Assembly (NCBI GenBank): GCA_001508595.1
Contig: LGHA01000072.1
Location: 1 to 6,316, forward strand
Direction: 5' to 3'
DNA length: 6,316 bases
Source: Anaerolineaceae bacterium 46_22
Lineage (GTDB): Bacteria > Chloroflexota > Anaerolineae > Anaerolineales > Anaerolineaceae
Each line of letters begins with the position of its first letter. The first letter of the stretch is position 1. Both the position numbers and the translations under genes were made by a program. This document shows positions 1 to 5,588 of the stretch, in pieces. The notes beneath the pieces were generated by a model, which did no database searches, had not been told where the DNA came from, and saw only the letters and a program-made list of their open reading frames with translations.

Positions 1-461
1 GCTTGTTTATTGAGGTAACGTTCATACCCCATTTGCTCAATCTGGTCTAATTGCTCTTCAATCCAATCAATATGCCCTTCTTCATCGGTCAAAATCGATT
101 CGGTTAAAATCTTTGTCCCATTGTCACCAAGTTTTGAAGTCAGTGCGATGGCGTCATTGTACATTGTAATGGCATCTTTCTCAGCTTCGTGATCATTCTG
201 AAGCTGTTTTAATACGTCATCCCCAATGGAGATTTCGTTCAGTTCCGAGACAATTGGACGTCCTTCGAGAAATAATATACGTTCGATCAGTTTTTCAGCA
301 TGTTTCATTTCCTGAATAGCGCGCGCCTCTAAGGATTCATGCAGTTTTTCATATCCCCAATTTGCGCACATTTCTGCATGGACGAAATACTGATTGATTG
401 CTGTTAACTCATCGGCTAACAACGCATTTAATTTATCGATGACTTCTTGCTGCCCTTTCAT
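1..461 (-). CDS. bfr: Bacterioferritin (partial, C-terminus runs off the left edge)
   Basis: Iron-storage protein of the ferritin superfamily: oxidises Fe(II) at a di-iron centre and stores ferric mineral inside a cytoplasmic 24-mer shell, with haem bound between subunit pairs. I translated the minus strand from ATG at 461 and read 153 complete residues (MKGQQEVIDKLNALLADELT at the start, RYLNKQ at the cut). The ferroxidase ligands fall at the same numbers as in E. coli Bfr: E18, E51, H54, E94, E127 and H130. M52, the haem-ligand position, is present, which separates Bfr from haem-free ferritin and Dps. Bfr proteins are usually about 155-160 residues, so only a few are missing. The start is set by AGGAGG at 469-474, seven bases upstream. 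A strong promoter lies just before it, so the gene probably has its own transcript, though readthrough from the LCP gene upstream cannot be excluded. No bacterioferritin-associated ferredoxin gene is visible; it could lie beyond the edge. Confidence 0.96.
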   Translation of the reverse strand, partial: MKGQQEVIDKLNALLADELTAINQYFVHAEMCANWGYEKLHESLEARAIQEMKHAEKLIERILFLEGRPIVSELNEISIGDDVLKQLQNDHEAEKDAITMYNDAIALTSKLGDNGTKILTESILTDEEGHIDWIEEQLDQIEQMGYERYLNKQ

Positions 462-468
462 ATTTTAT

Positions 469-474
469 CCTCCT
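469..474 (-). promoter_or_regulatory. Ribosome binding site of bfr
   Basis: A perfect AGGAGG on the minus strand, seven bases before the ATG at 461. It fixes the bfr start and predicts efficient translation. Confidence 0.9.
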
Positions 475-517
475 GAGTTTGATAATTTTTGATGAACAAA
501 GAACCTCTTTCTGTTCT

Positions 518-546
518 ATTATACTTGATTACCAAACCAATATCAA
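518..546 (-). promoter_or_regulatory. Sigma-70/A-type promoter of bfr
   Basis: On the minus strand, TTGATA (541-546) is followed by exactly 17 bases and a perfect TATAAT (518-523). The expected transcription start is near 510-512, giving a leader of about 50 nucleotides before the bfr ATG at 461. This is the best promoter match in the window. The spacer carries a short dyad (TTGAT at 525-529, ATCAA at 542-546) that overlaps the -35 box and may be an operator. I see no clear Fur box. The promoter call rests on sequence match and position only. Confidence 0.8.
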
Positions 547-574
547 AAAATATCAGGCATGTCTTTTTCTTCAT

Positions 575-1561
575 TTAAGGAACACTTTCGAAATTTAAGG
601 CTTCCTGCAAAATCCCCTGGATAGCTTCTATATGGGGTAAGAGAACAGCCCCACCGTCAGGTGTCGTCCAGCTTGTGACAACTTCAGGTCCAATAGTGAA
701 ACGGCGAATATCCTGATCGCTGTTGAAATTTAAACCTGCTTGAGACAGGACGAATATTTGATCAGGGTTGATGTTGCTTTCAACTTCAGTGTCATAAATT
801 CTTGTCAGATCCGGAATTTTCAGCAAACCAGCTGGTGAAACTACTTTGTCAATGACAGCCTTGACAACTTCCTGGGTTCGACGCATACGGTCAAAATCGC
901 TTGAATTGTAGCGTGCACGAACATACCAAAGTGCCCATTGGCTGTCCAAAGTGACCATTCCTGGACCAACTTCACACCATTTGTCAGGGTCAAGTTCTTT
1001 TTCACAGGCGTCTGCCGTGTAGGAATCCGTTTCAAAGCTAATGCCGCCCAATACGTCGATAACATCTATGAATCCCTCCATGTCAATCATTGCATATTGG
1101 GTCGGATAAACGCCAAAGTTGTACTGCAAGGTATCCGCCAAAAGTTGAAACCCGCCAGTTTGCATAACCACATTTATGCGCTGTTCACCGTACCCAGGGA
1201 TCGTCACCCACAAATCTCTTGGAAATGAAACAAAGCTCATTCTTCCTGAGCTCTTATCCAATGCAATCAATAAAAGGACATCGGTACGGAAGCCGGATTG
1301 AGGACGATAATCGGATCCCAACACCATGTACAAGCTTACCGATGGGTCCGTTTCAAAGTCGATAACACCTTCATTTGGTGTGGGTTCAGGACCAACGATT
1401 ACCGAATCTTCGTCTTTACTGTCGATTAATTGGAAGAATGGAAGTTGAGACCGGAAAACGGTACTTCCAAGGTAAATCAATCCAATTGTCATTATAAAAA
1501 TCACAAATAAAAAGCTTATCAGGATTAATTGTTTTCTCGCTCTATTTTTTGTTGTTTTCAT
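575..1561 (-). CDS. LytR-CpsA-Psr (LCP) family envelope protein
   Basis: LCP proteins are membrane-anchored enzymes that transfer undecaprenyl-pyrophosphate-linked glycopolymers to the cell wall or related acceptors on the outer face of the membrane. The 328-residue product has a basic N-terminus (MKTTKNRARK), one membrane segment at about residues 11-33, a Pro/acidic linker (about 45-75), then the LCP domain (about 76-240). Visible motifs are GSDYR (82-86), RTD (92-94), SFPRDL (112-117), RIN (128-130) and RARY...DFDRMRR (215-228); the conserved Asp and Arg residues bind metal and the lipid pyrophosphate in characterised members. Two cysteines, C186 and C196, sit in an insert before the Arg motif and could form an extracytoplasmic disulfide. 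An in-frame TTG at 1576 would add five residues but overlaps the ribosome binding site, so ATG at 1561 is preferred. No glycosyltransferase or wall gene adjoins it, so the polymer is unknown. A regulatory role, the older 'LytR transcriptional regulator' label, is unlikely. Confidence 0.92.
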   Translation of the reverse strand: MKTTKNRARKQLILISFLFVIFIMTIGLIYLGSTVFRSQLPFFQLIDSKDEDSVIVGPEPTPNEGVIDFETDPSVSLYMVLGSDYRPQSGFRTDVLLLIALDKSSGRMSFVSFPRDLWVTIPGYGEQRINVVMQTGGFQLLADTLQYNFGVYPTQYAMIDMEGFIDVIDVLGGISFETDSYTADACEKELDPDKWCEVGPGMVTLDSQWALWYVRARYNSSDFDRMRRTQEVVKAVIDKVVSPAGLLKIPDLTRIYDTEVESNINPDQIFVLSQAGLNFNSDQDIRRFTIGPEVVTSWTTPDGGAVLLPHIEAIQGILQEALNFESVP

Positions 1562-1745
1562 ACTTAAATCCTCCAAAACGTCTTATCTCCAATCGTTTTT
1601 GTTAGCTGTAGTTATACCCCACCGCAATTAAATGACTAGTGCCCTTCTTATTATGCCAAATAAATCATGCCTATTGGTTAAGATATCAATTCGTGGAATT
1701 TTTATAAAACTATACGATTTGTTATGAATTAATGAATCGAGCGGA
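1562..1745. other. AT-rich intergenic region upstream of the LCP gene
   Basis: This 184-base gap separates the glycerate kinase stop from the LCP start; both genes are on the minus strand. No GC-rich terminator hairpin follows the kinase gene; the only perfect palindrome noticed is TTTTATAAAA at 1700-1709, which is AT-only. Promoter candidates for the LCP gene on the minus strand are an extended -10 TGGCATAAT (1650-1658) without a good -35, and a weaker TTCATA / 16 bases / TATAAA pair further upstream. Neither is decisive. No small ORF with a ribosome binding site was seen. Confidence 0.5.
1570..1574 (-). promoter_or_regulatory. Ribosome binding site that decides the LCP start
   Basis: GGAGG on the minus strand, eight bases before ATG at 1561. 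The alternative TTG start at 1576 lies at the edge of this site, so starting there would leave no upstream Shine-Dalgarno at normal spacing. This favours the 328-residue form. Confidence 0.85.
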
Positions 1746-3152
1746 TCAAACCAGTTTATCAATAATGATCACAACCAGATCATTGACATTAGTTCCGGTA
1801 GCCCCAGTCTTTATTAATGCCCCAGTTTGCTCTAAATAATGATAGGCATCATTGTTTTCTATAAATTTTTGAACATCCAATGCTTGTTCAAGAACGTCAT
1901 CATTATAAAGAAGGCCGTCGACTGCCCCACCTGCCGCATCTGTCGGTCCATCGTCACCGTCAGTGGCAAAAGAAATAAACAGGATGCCCTCTTTTCCTGC
2001 CAGCCTCTGCACCATGTGCAATGCGAGATCCTGATTCCTGCCGCCCAATCCACTTCCAGTCACTTTAACAGTGGTTTCACCACCGAAAATTAAGCAAGCT
2101 GGCTTCTGGATGGGCACATTATGAATAATTTCCGTTTCAATGATGCCGCCTAAGAATTCAGCGACATTTTTTGTCATTCCTGTCAGATGCGTAGATATGA
2201 TCTGGCTGTTATAACCGAGGGCTAAAGCTTTTTTGTGGGCGGCTTTTGCTGAGGTGAAGTTAGATCCTATCAAAACATGATTTGCATCAATAAAATTGCC
2301 AGGGCTAGCTGGTGATAAATTTCCATTCTCTCCGGCAATTTCCTTTTTCAAGTGAAGCAAAATGGAATTGGGTAATTCTGGCTCCAGATTATATTTCTCA
2401 ATAATATTTAACGCATCTTTGGTTTTTGTCGAATCCGGAACTGTTGGACCAGATGCAATCATATCCAAAGGATCACCGATGACATCGGATAAAATCAGTG
2501 TATGTACTTGGGCTGGGTTCAATATTTTCGCCAAACCGCCGCCTTTTACCACGTCCAATCGCTTTCGCACCGAATTAATCTCGTTGATGTCCGCCCCGCA
2601 TCTCAGTAATAATGCTGTCATACGCTGAATGTCGCCTAAGCTTATGCCTGGTGCAGGTAATGTGAACAGCGCTGATCCCCCACCCGAAATTAGAACAATC
2701 ACCAAATCCTTCGACGTCAGTGTCGGTATTTTTTCAAGTATTGTCCTGGTTGCTTTTATTGATCCTGTTGATGGTACAGGATGGTCACCTATATGAATAC
2801 TTAACAAACCACCATAGCCACTTTCTGATAAAAACCTTTGATCCTTGGTGACAATTGTCGCAAATTCAATTTTATTTTCTAATACATCTATGACAGCTCT
2901 TGCCATCGGCGGAGAAGCTTTGCCCATACCAATCACAAAAATCCGATCATATTCACTTTCTGAAATTTCACGACTTCCTATTCTGATAATCCCACCATCA
3001 TTAGAAATGTTATTGACGACGCATTGATAAGGGTCAGCAGCCTGTATTGCCGATGCAATGATCTCACATGCATCCTGTCCAATTTTTTTATTTCTTTCTA
3101 TGACCTCATTCTTGATTAAATCAGGCGTAAATTGATCTTTATTATTTGTCAT
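1746..3152 (-). CDS. Glycerate 2-kinase, DUF4147/MOFRL family
   Basis: Predicted cytoplasmic enzyme phosphorylating D-glycerate with ATP to 2-phosphoglycerate, feeding lower glycolysis; it acts in serine, glyoxylate/tartronate and sugar-acid breakdown. The 468-residue protein has the two-part family architecture: an N-terminal DUF4147 domain (about 12-255) and a C-terminal MOFRL domain (about 350-465). Visible motifs include GMGKAS (75-80, with the conserved Lys78), LISGGGSAL (154-162), SVRKRLDVVKGGGLA (194-208), LSDVIGDPLDMIASGPT (221-237), GGETTV (357-362), GLGGRNQ (368-374, conserved Arg372), ATDGDDGPTDAAGG (396-409) and GTNVNDL (453-459). By family comparison Lys78 and Arg372 are the likely catalytic Lys/Arg pair. 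Length is at the upper end of the usual 420-460. The ATG at 3152 follows GAGG at 3161-3164 by eight bases. It is divergent from the ADP-forming ligase. Some relatives are annotated as hydroxypyruvate reductase (TtuD), a historic name; nothing here resembles a reductase. Confidence 0.94.
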   Translation of the reverse strand: MTNNKDQFTPDLIKNEVIERNKKIGQDACEIIASAIQAADPYQCVVNNISNDGGIIRIGSREISESEYDRIFVIGMGKASPPMARAVIDVLENKIEFATIVTKDQRFLSESGYGGLLSIHIGDHPVPSTGSIKATRTILEKIPTLTSKDLVIVLISGGGSALFTLPAPGISLGDIQRMTALLLRCGADINEINSVRKRLDVVKGGGLAKILNPAQVHTLILSDVIGDPLDMIASGPTVPDSTKTKDALNIIEKYNLEPELPNSILLHLKKEIAGENGNLSPASPGNFIDANHVLIGSNFTSAKAAHKKALALGYNSQIISTHLTGMTKNVAEFLGGIIETEIIHNVPIQKPACLIFGGETTVKVTGSGLGGRNQDLALHMVQRLAGKEGILFISFATDGDDGPTDAAGGAVDGLLYNDDVLEQALDVQKFIENNDAYHYLEQTGALIKTGATGTNVNDLVVIIIDKLV

Positions 3153-3295
3153 ACGATAATCCTCAACAATTCATCTGCAATTTGTCACTATCATCCATAT
3201 TAATACAAATTATAAGGTACAATAGCCGATGGCGTGAAAGTAATTATTGATACACTAAATTTAATTGAGAATATTTAAATCACTAGGAGGAACTT
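3153..3295. promoter_or_regulatory. Divergent promoter region between glycerate kinase and acetate--CoA ligase genes
   Basis: This 143-base AT-rich gap must hold promoters for both divergent genes. For the kinase (minus strand) there is a perfect -10 TATAAT at 3209-3214 without a good -35; it would give a leader of about 50 bases. For the ligase (plus strand) weak candidates are TTGTCA (3182-3187) with TACAAA 16 bases later, TACAAT (3218-3223), and an extended -10 TGATACACT (3248-3256). Candidate elements for the two directions overlap around 3200-3225. Small dyads are visible: GCC-GAT-GGC at 3225-3233 and ATTTAA...TTAAAT at 3259-3280, the latter just before the ligase ribosome binding site. 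Exact start points cannot be decided from sequence alone. Confidence 0.5.
3285..3290 (+). promoter_or_regulatory. Ribosome binding site that decides the GTG start of the ligase
   Basis: Perfect AGGAGG five bases upstream of GTG at 3296. It supports a GTG start; no ATG lies between this site and the conserved LLRPKGIAIIGAS stretch, which begins at residue 8. Confidence 0.88.
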
Positions 3296-5404
3296 GTGGA
3301 CGAAGTATTAACTGGTCTTCTCAGGCCGAAAGGTATTGCAATCATTGGTGCCTCAACAACACCAGGGAAAATTGGACATTCTGTTGTAAAAAATCTCATT
3401 GAAAGCGGATACAAAGATGGAATCTACCCTGTCAATCCTTCTGCAGATGAGATTTTAGGTTTAAAAACATACAAATCAGTTCTGGATATACCTGATGCTG
3501 TTGATTCCGCAGTTATCACAATCCCTGCAAAATTTGTACTGGATGCTGCTAAAGAATGCGGTGAAAAAGGTGTTAAGGGTTTAATCGTCATTACCTCTGG
3601 ATTCAGCGAAGTCGGTGATGTTGAACTAGAAAATCAGCTTGTTGAACTTGCACATAATTATGGAATGCGGGTTTTAGGCCCGAATGTTGTTGGTACGCTT
3701 TCTAACTCGGACGACATGAATGCTTCATTTGCACCATTCCTGCCGCTCGAAGGGTCAGCCTCCCTTGTCTCCCAAAGTGGTGCATTGTTAATCGCTATCG
3801 ATGCGATTACATATACACGTCGGATTGGCTTCGATAAATTAGTTTCTATCGGCAACATGTCAGATGTCAATTTTGGTGATATGGTTGCATGGCTGAACGA
3901 AGACGAAAACACCAAATGCATATCACTATACATTGAAGGCTTAAAAGACGGCAGCCGATTTATTCACGAATGTTCTAAAGCTTCAAAACCCATTGTTGTC
4001 CTCAAAGCCGGCGTTTCAGAGCACGGTGCCGCCGCTGCTGCATCCCATACAGGTTCGTTGGCTGGCGCACAAAAAATATACGGCGCTGCTTTCCAGCAAG
4101 CGGGGGTCATTGAATCAACCGATCTTTCAGACCTCTTCGACAGCACTCTGGCGCTTTCTTTAGAACCGCCAATGCGCGGGGATAATCTTCTCGTTTTGAC
4201 AAACGGCGGCGGTGTTGGCGTGCTTGCCACAGATGCAGCGGAAAAAGCTGGCCTTCCGATGAAATTCGCCCCTGAGTCCGTTCAGACAGAGCTCAAAAAG
4301 CACATGCCTTCCTTTGGCTCTGCCAAAAATCCTGTTGACATGACAGGTATGGCTGGCAATGATTGGTATTATGATACAACCAAATTTTCCTTCGCCCATG
4401 ATTGGGTAGACGGGCTTGTGGTGCTTTACTGTGAAACCGCAATGACCAACCCCATGGAAATCGCAAAATCAATTTACAACGCCGTCGCAGAAACGGGTAT
4501 TACTGACAAGCCCATCACGGTTTCATTCGTTGGTGGTGAACGCTGCGACGAAGCCATGCAGTGGCTTGTCGAAAAAGGGATCCCTGCTTATAATGCACCA
4601 GATCTCGCAGTTAAAGCCATGGGAAAATTACGCCATTATGCCTGCCTTCAGGACTTAAAGTCCGAACCTGCCGAAGAGAACCACAATGCCGACAAAGAAA
4701 CAGCTCGCAAAATTATTGCGGATGTTCGTGCCAATGGTCGGGAAGCACTAACCGAGATTGAATCAAAGAAAATATTCAAGGCTTATGGCTTACCAACAGT
4801 TCAAACTGAACTGGCAACCAGCGAAGAAGAAGCCGTCAGGATGGCTGAAGAAATCGGTTATCCTGTGGTACTAAAAATTGTCTCACCAGATATCCTCCAC
4901 AAATCAGATGCGGGAGGCGTTAAAGTAAATATCAAGGATGAAGCTGGTGTCAGGGAAACCTATAACACGATCCTCGAAAATGCTAAAAAATACAAAGCCG
5001 ATGCTGACATTCACGGCATTGTGATCCAGGAAATGGCTCCCTGGGCGACGGAAACCATAGTTGGTTCCGTCAATGACCCAACATTTGGCGCCACACTGAT
5101 GTTTGGGCTTGGCGGTATTTTTGTTGAAGTATTGAAGGATGTCACCTTCCGCGTTGCACCGATTTCCATAAAAGAAGCTGAAAACATGCTTGGTGAAATA
5201 AAAAGTGCACCGATTTTAGATGGCGTACGTGGAGAGGCGCCGCGTGATAAAGCTGCTTTAGCCAGAGTCCTGACAAATTATGCCTTCATGATCACAGATC
5301 TTGCAGATGAAATTTCAGAGTCAGATGCAAACCCGGTTTTGGTCTATGAGCAGGGGCAGGGCGTTAAGGTTGTTGATGCCCGAATCATTTTGAAAAAGAA
5401 GTAA
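3296..5404 (+). CDS. Acetate--CoA ligase (ADP-forming), fused alpha-beta form
   Basis: NDP-forming acyl-CoA synthetase: interconverts acetyl-CoA (or another acyl-CoA) + ADP + Pi with the free acid + ATP + CoA. In fermenters it usually runs towards acetate and ATP, in one enzyme instead of phosphotransacetylase plus acetate kinase. The 702 residues show the full fused order: CoA-binding Rossmann domain (about 5-130: RPKGIAIIGAS 10-20, VLGPN 126-130), succinyl-CoA-ligase-like domains (about 150-455: SQSGAL 159-164; SHTGSLAG 250-257 carrying the phosphohistidine H251; E214 in YIEG as a likely stabilising acid; TNGGGVGV 302-309), a linker (about 455-485), and a C-terminal ATP-grasp domain (about 485-700: VVLKIVSPDILHKSDAGGV with H535, the second relay histidine; DANP at 677-680). 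In many archaea alpha and beta are separate chains. Start is GTG after AGGAGG. It stands alone in its transcription unit and ends at a strong terminator. Substrate could be propionyl-, isobutyryl- or aryl-acyl-CoA rather than acetyl-CoA. The AMP-forming Acs family is excluded by architecture. Confidence 0.95.
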   Translation: MDEVLTGLLRPKGIAIIGASTTPGKIGHSVVKNLIESGYKDGIYPVNPSADEILGLKTYKSVLDIPDAVDSAVITIPAKFVLDAAKECGEKGVKGLIVITSGFSEVGDVELENQLVELAHNYGMRVLGPNVVGTLSNSDDMNASFAPFLPLEGSASLVSQSGALLIAIDAITYTRRIGFDKLVSIGNMSDVNFGDMVAWLNEDENTKCISLYIEGLKDGSRFIHECSKASKPIVVLKAGVSEHGAAAAASHTGSLAGAQKIYGAAFQQAGVIESTDLSDLFDSTLALSLEPPMRGDNLLVLTNGGGVGVLATDAAEKAGLPMKFAPESVQTELKKHMPSFGSAKNPVDMTGMAGNDWYYDTTKFSFAHDWVDGLVVLYCETAMTNPMEIAKSIYNAVAETGITDKPITVSFVGGERCDEAMQWLVEKGIPAYNAPDLAVKAMGKLRHYACLQDLKSEPAEENHNADKETARKIIADVRANGREALTEIESKKIFKAYGLPTVQTELATSEEEAVRMAEEIGYPVVLKIVSPDILHKSDAGGVKVNIKDEAGVRETYNTILENAKKYKADADIHGIVIQEMAPWATETIVGSVNDPTFGATLMFGLGGIFVEVLKDVTFRVAPISIKEAENMLGEIKSAPILDGVRGEAPRDKAALARVLTNYAFMITDLADEISESDANPVLVYEQGQGVKVVDARIILKKK

Positions 5405-5423
5405 ATAGTTCGTCAATCACAAG

Positions 5424-5462
5424 AAGCCACTGCATATTCAAACAGCAGTGGCTTTTCTTTTT
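5424..5462 (+). terminator. Rho-independent terminator of the acetate--CoA ligase gene
   Basis: A ten-base perfect stem, AAGCCACTGC (5424-5433) with GCAGTGGCTT (5445-5454), encloses an 11-base loop and runs into a T-rich tract (5453-5462, TTTTCTTTTT). It begins 20 bases after the TAA stop at 5404, the expected place for an intrinsic terminator on the plus strand. It insulates the nagD-like gene, which therefore needs its own promoter. Confidence 0.93.
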
Positions 5463-5588
5463 AATAAAATTTATTGAATATACTCATTTTTAAAACCAAT
5501 CATTAACTGTGACTTAATAAAATTATCTATGAAAATTTTCGAACATACTGTAAAATTACAACATCATAGTTAAGAAAAAGGAAGATAA
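5463..5588 (+). promoter_or_regulatory. Probable promoter and leader region of the nagD-like gene
   Basis: This 126-base AT-rich stretch lies between the terminator and the nagD-like ATG and must contain its promoter. The best -10 candidate is TAAAAT at 5551-5556, without a recognisable -35 at normal spacing, so the start is uncertain. A 10-base inverted repeat, TTAACTGTGA (5503-5512) and TCATAGTTAA (5564-5573), flanks an inner perfect palindrome GAAAATTTTC (5531-5540). The ribosome binding site AAGGAAG (5578-5584) lies close after the right arm. Confidence 0.45.

Noticed and set aside
938..1228. Open frame of 96 codons on the plus strand
   Set aside because: Lies wholly antisense within the LCP gene, whose conserved motifs are on the minus strand; no ribosome binding site or recognisable protein.
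1562..1576. Five-residue N-terminal extension of the LCP protein from TTG at 1576
   Set aside because: The extension overlaps the GGAGG site that serves ATG at 1561, so the longer form would have no upstream ribosome binding site.
1700..1709. Palindrome TTTTATAAAA downstream of the glycerate kinase gene as a terminator
   Set aside because: AT-only stem with no GC core and no following T tract on the kinase strand; more likely promoter-like AT-rich sequence.
3658..4399. Three overlapping minus-strand open frames (79-91 codons)
   Set aside because: All are antisense to the acetate--CoA ligase gene, which reads through with conserved motifs; their products are low-complexity and match nothing I know.
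3296..5404. Protein lysine acetyltransferase (Pat-like) identity for the ligase
   Set aside because: Pat proteins carry an added GNAT domain; here the chain ends with the ATP-grasp domain and both phosphorelay histidines are intact.
5540..5555. CGAAC half-site resembling a LexA/DinR box upstream of nagD
   Set aside because: The second half-site GTTCG is absent at the required spacing, and nagD is not a known SOS gene.
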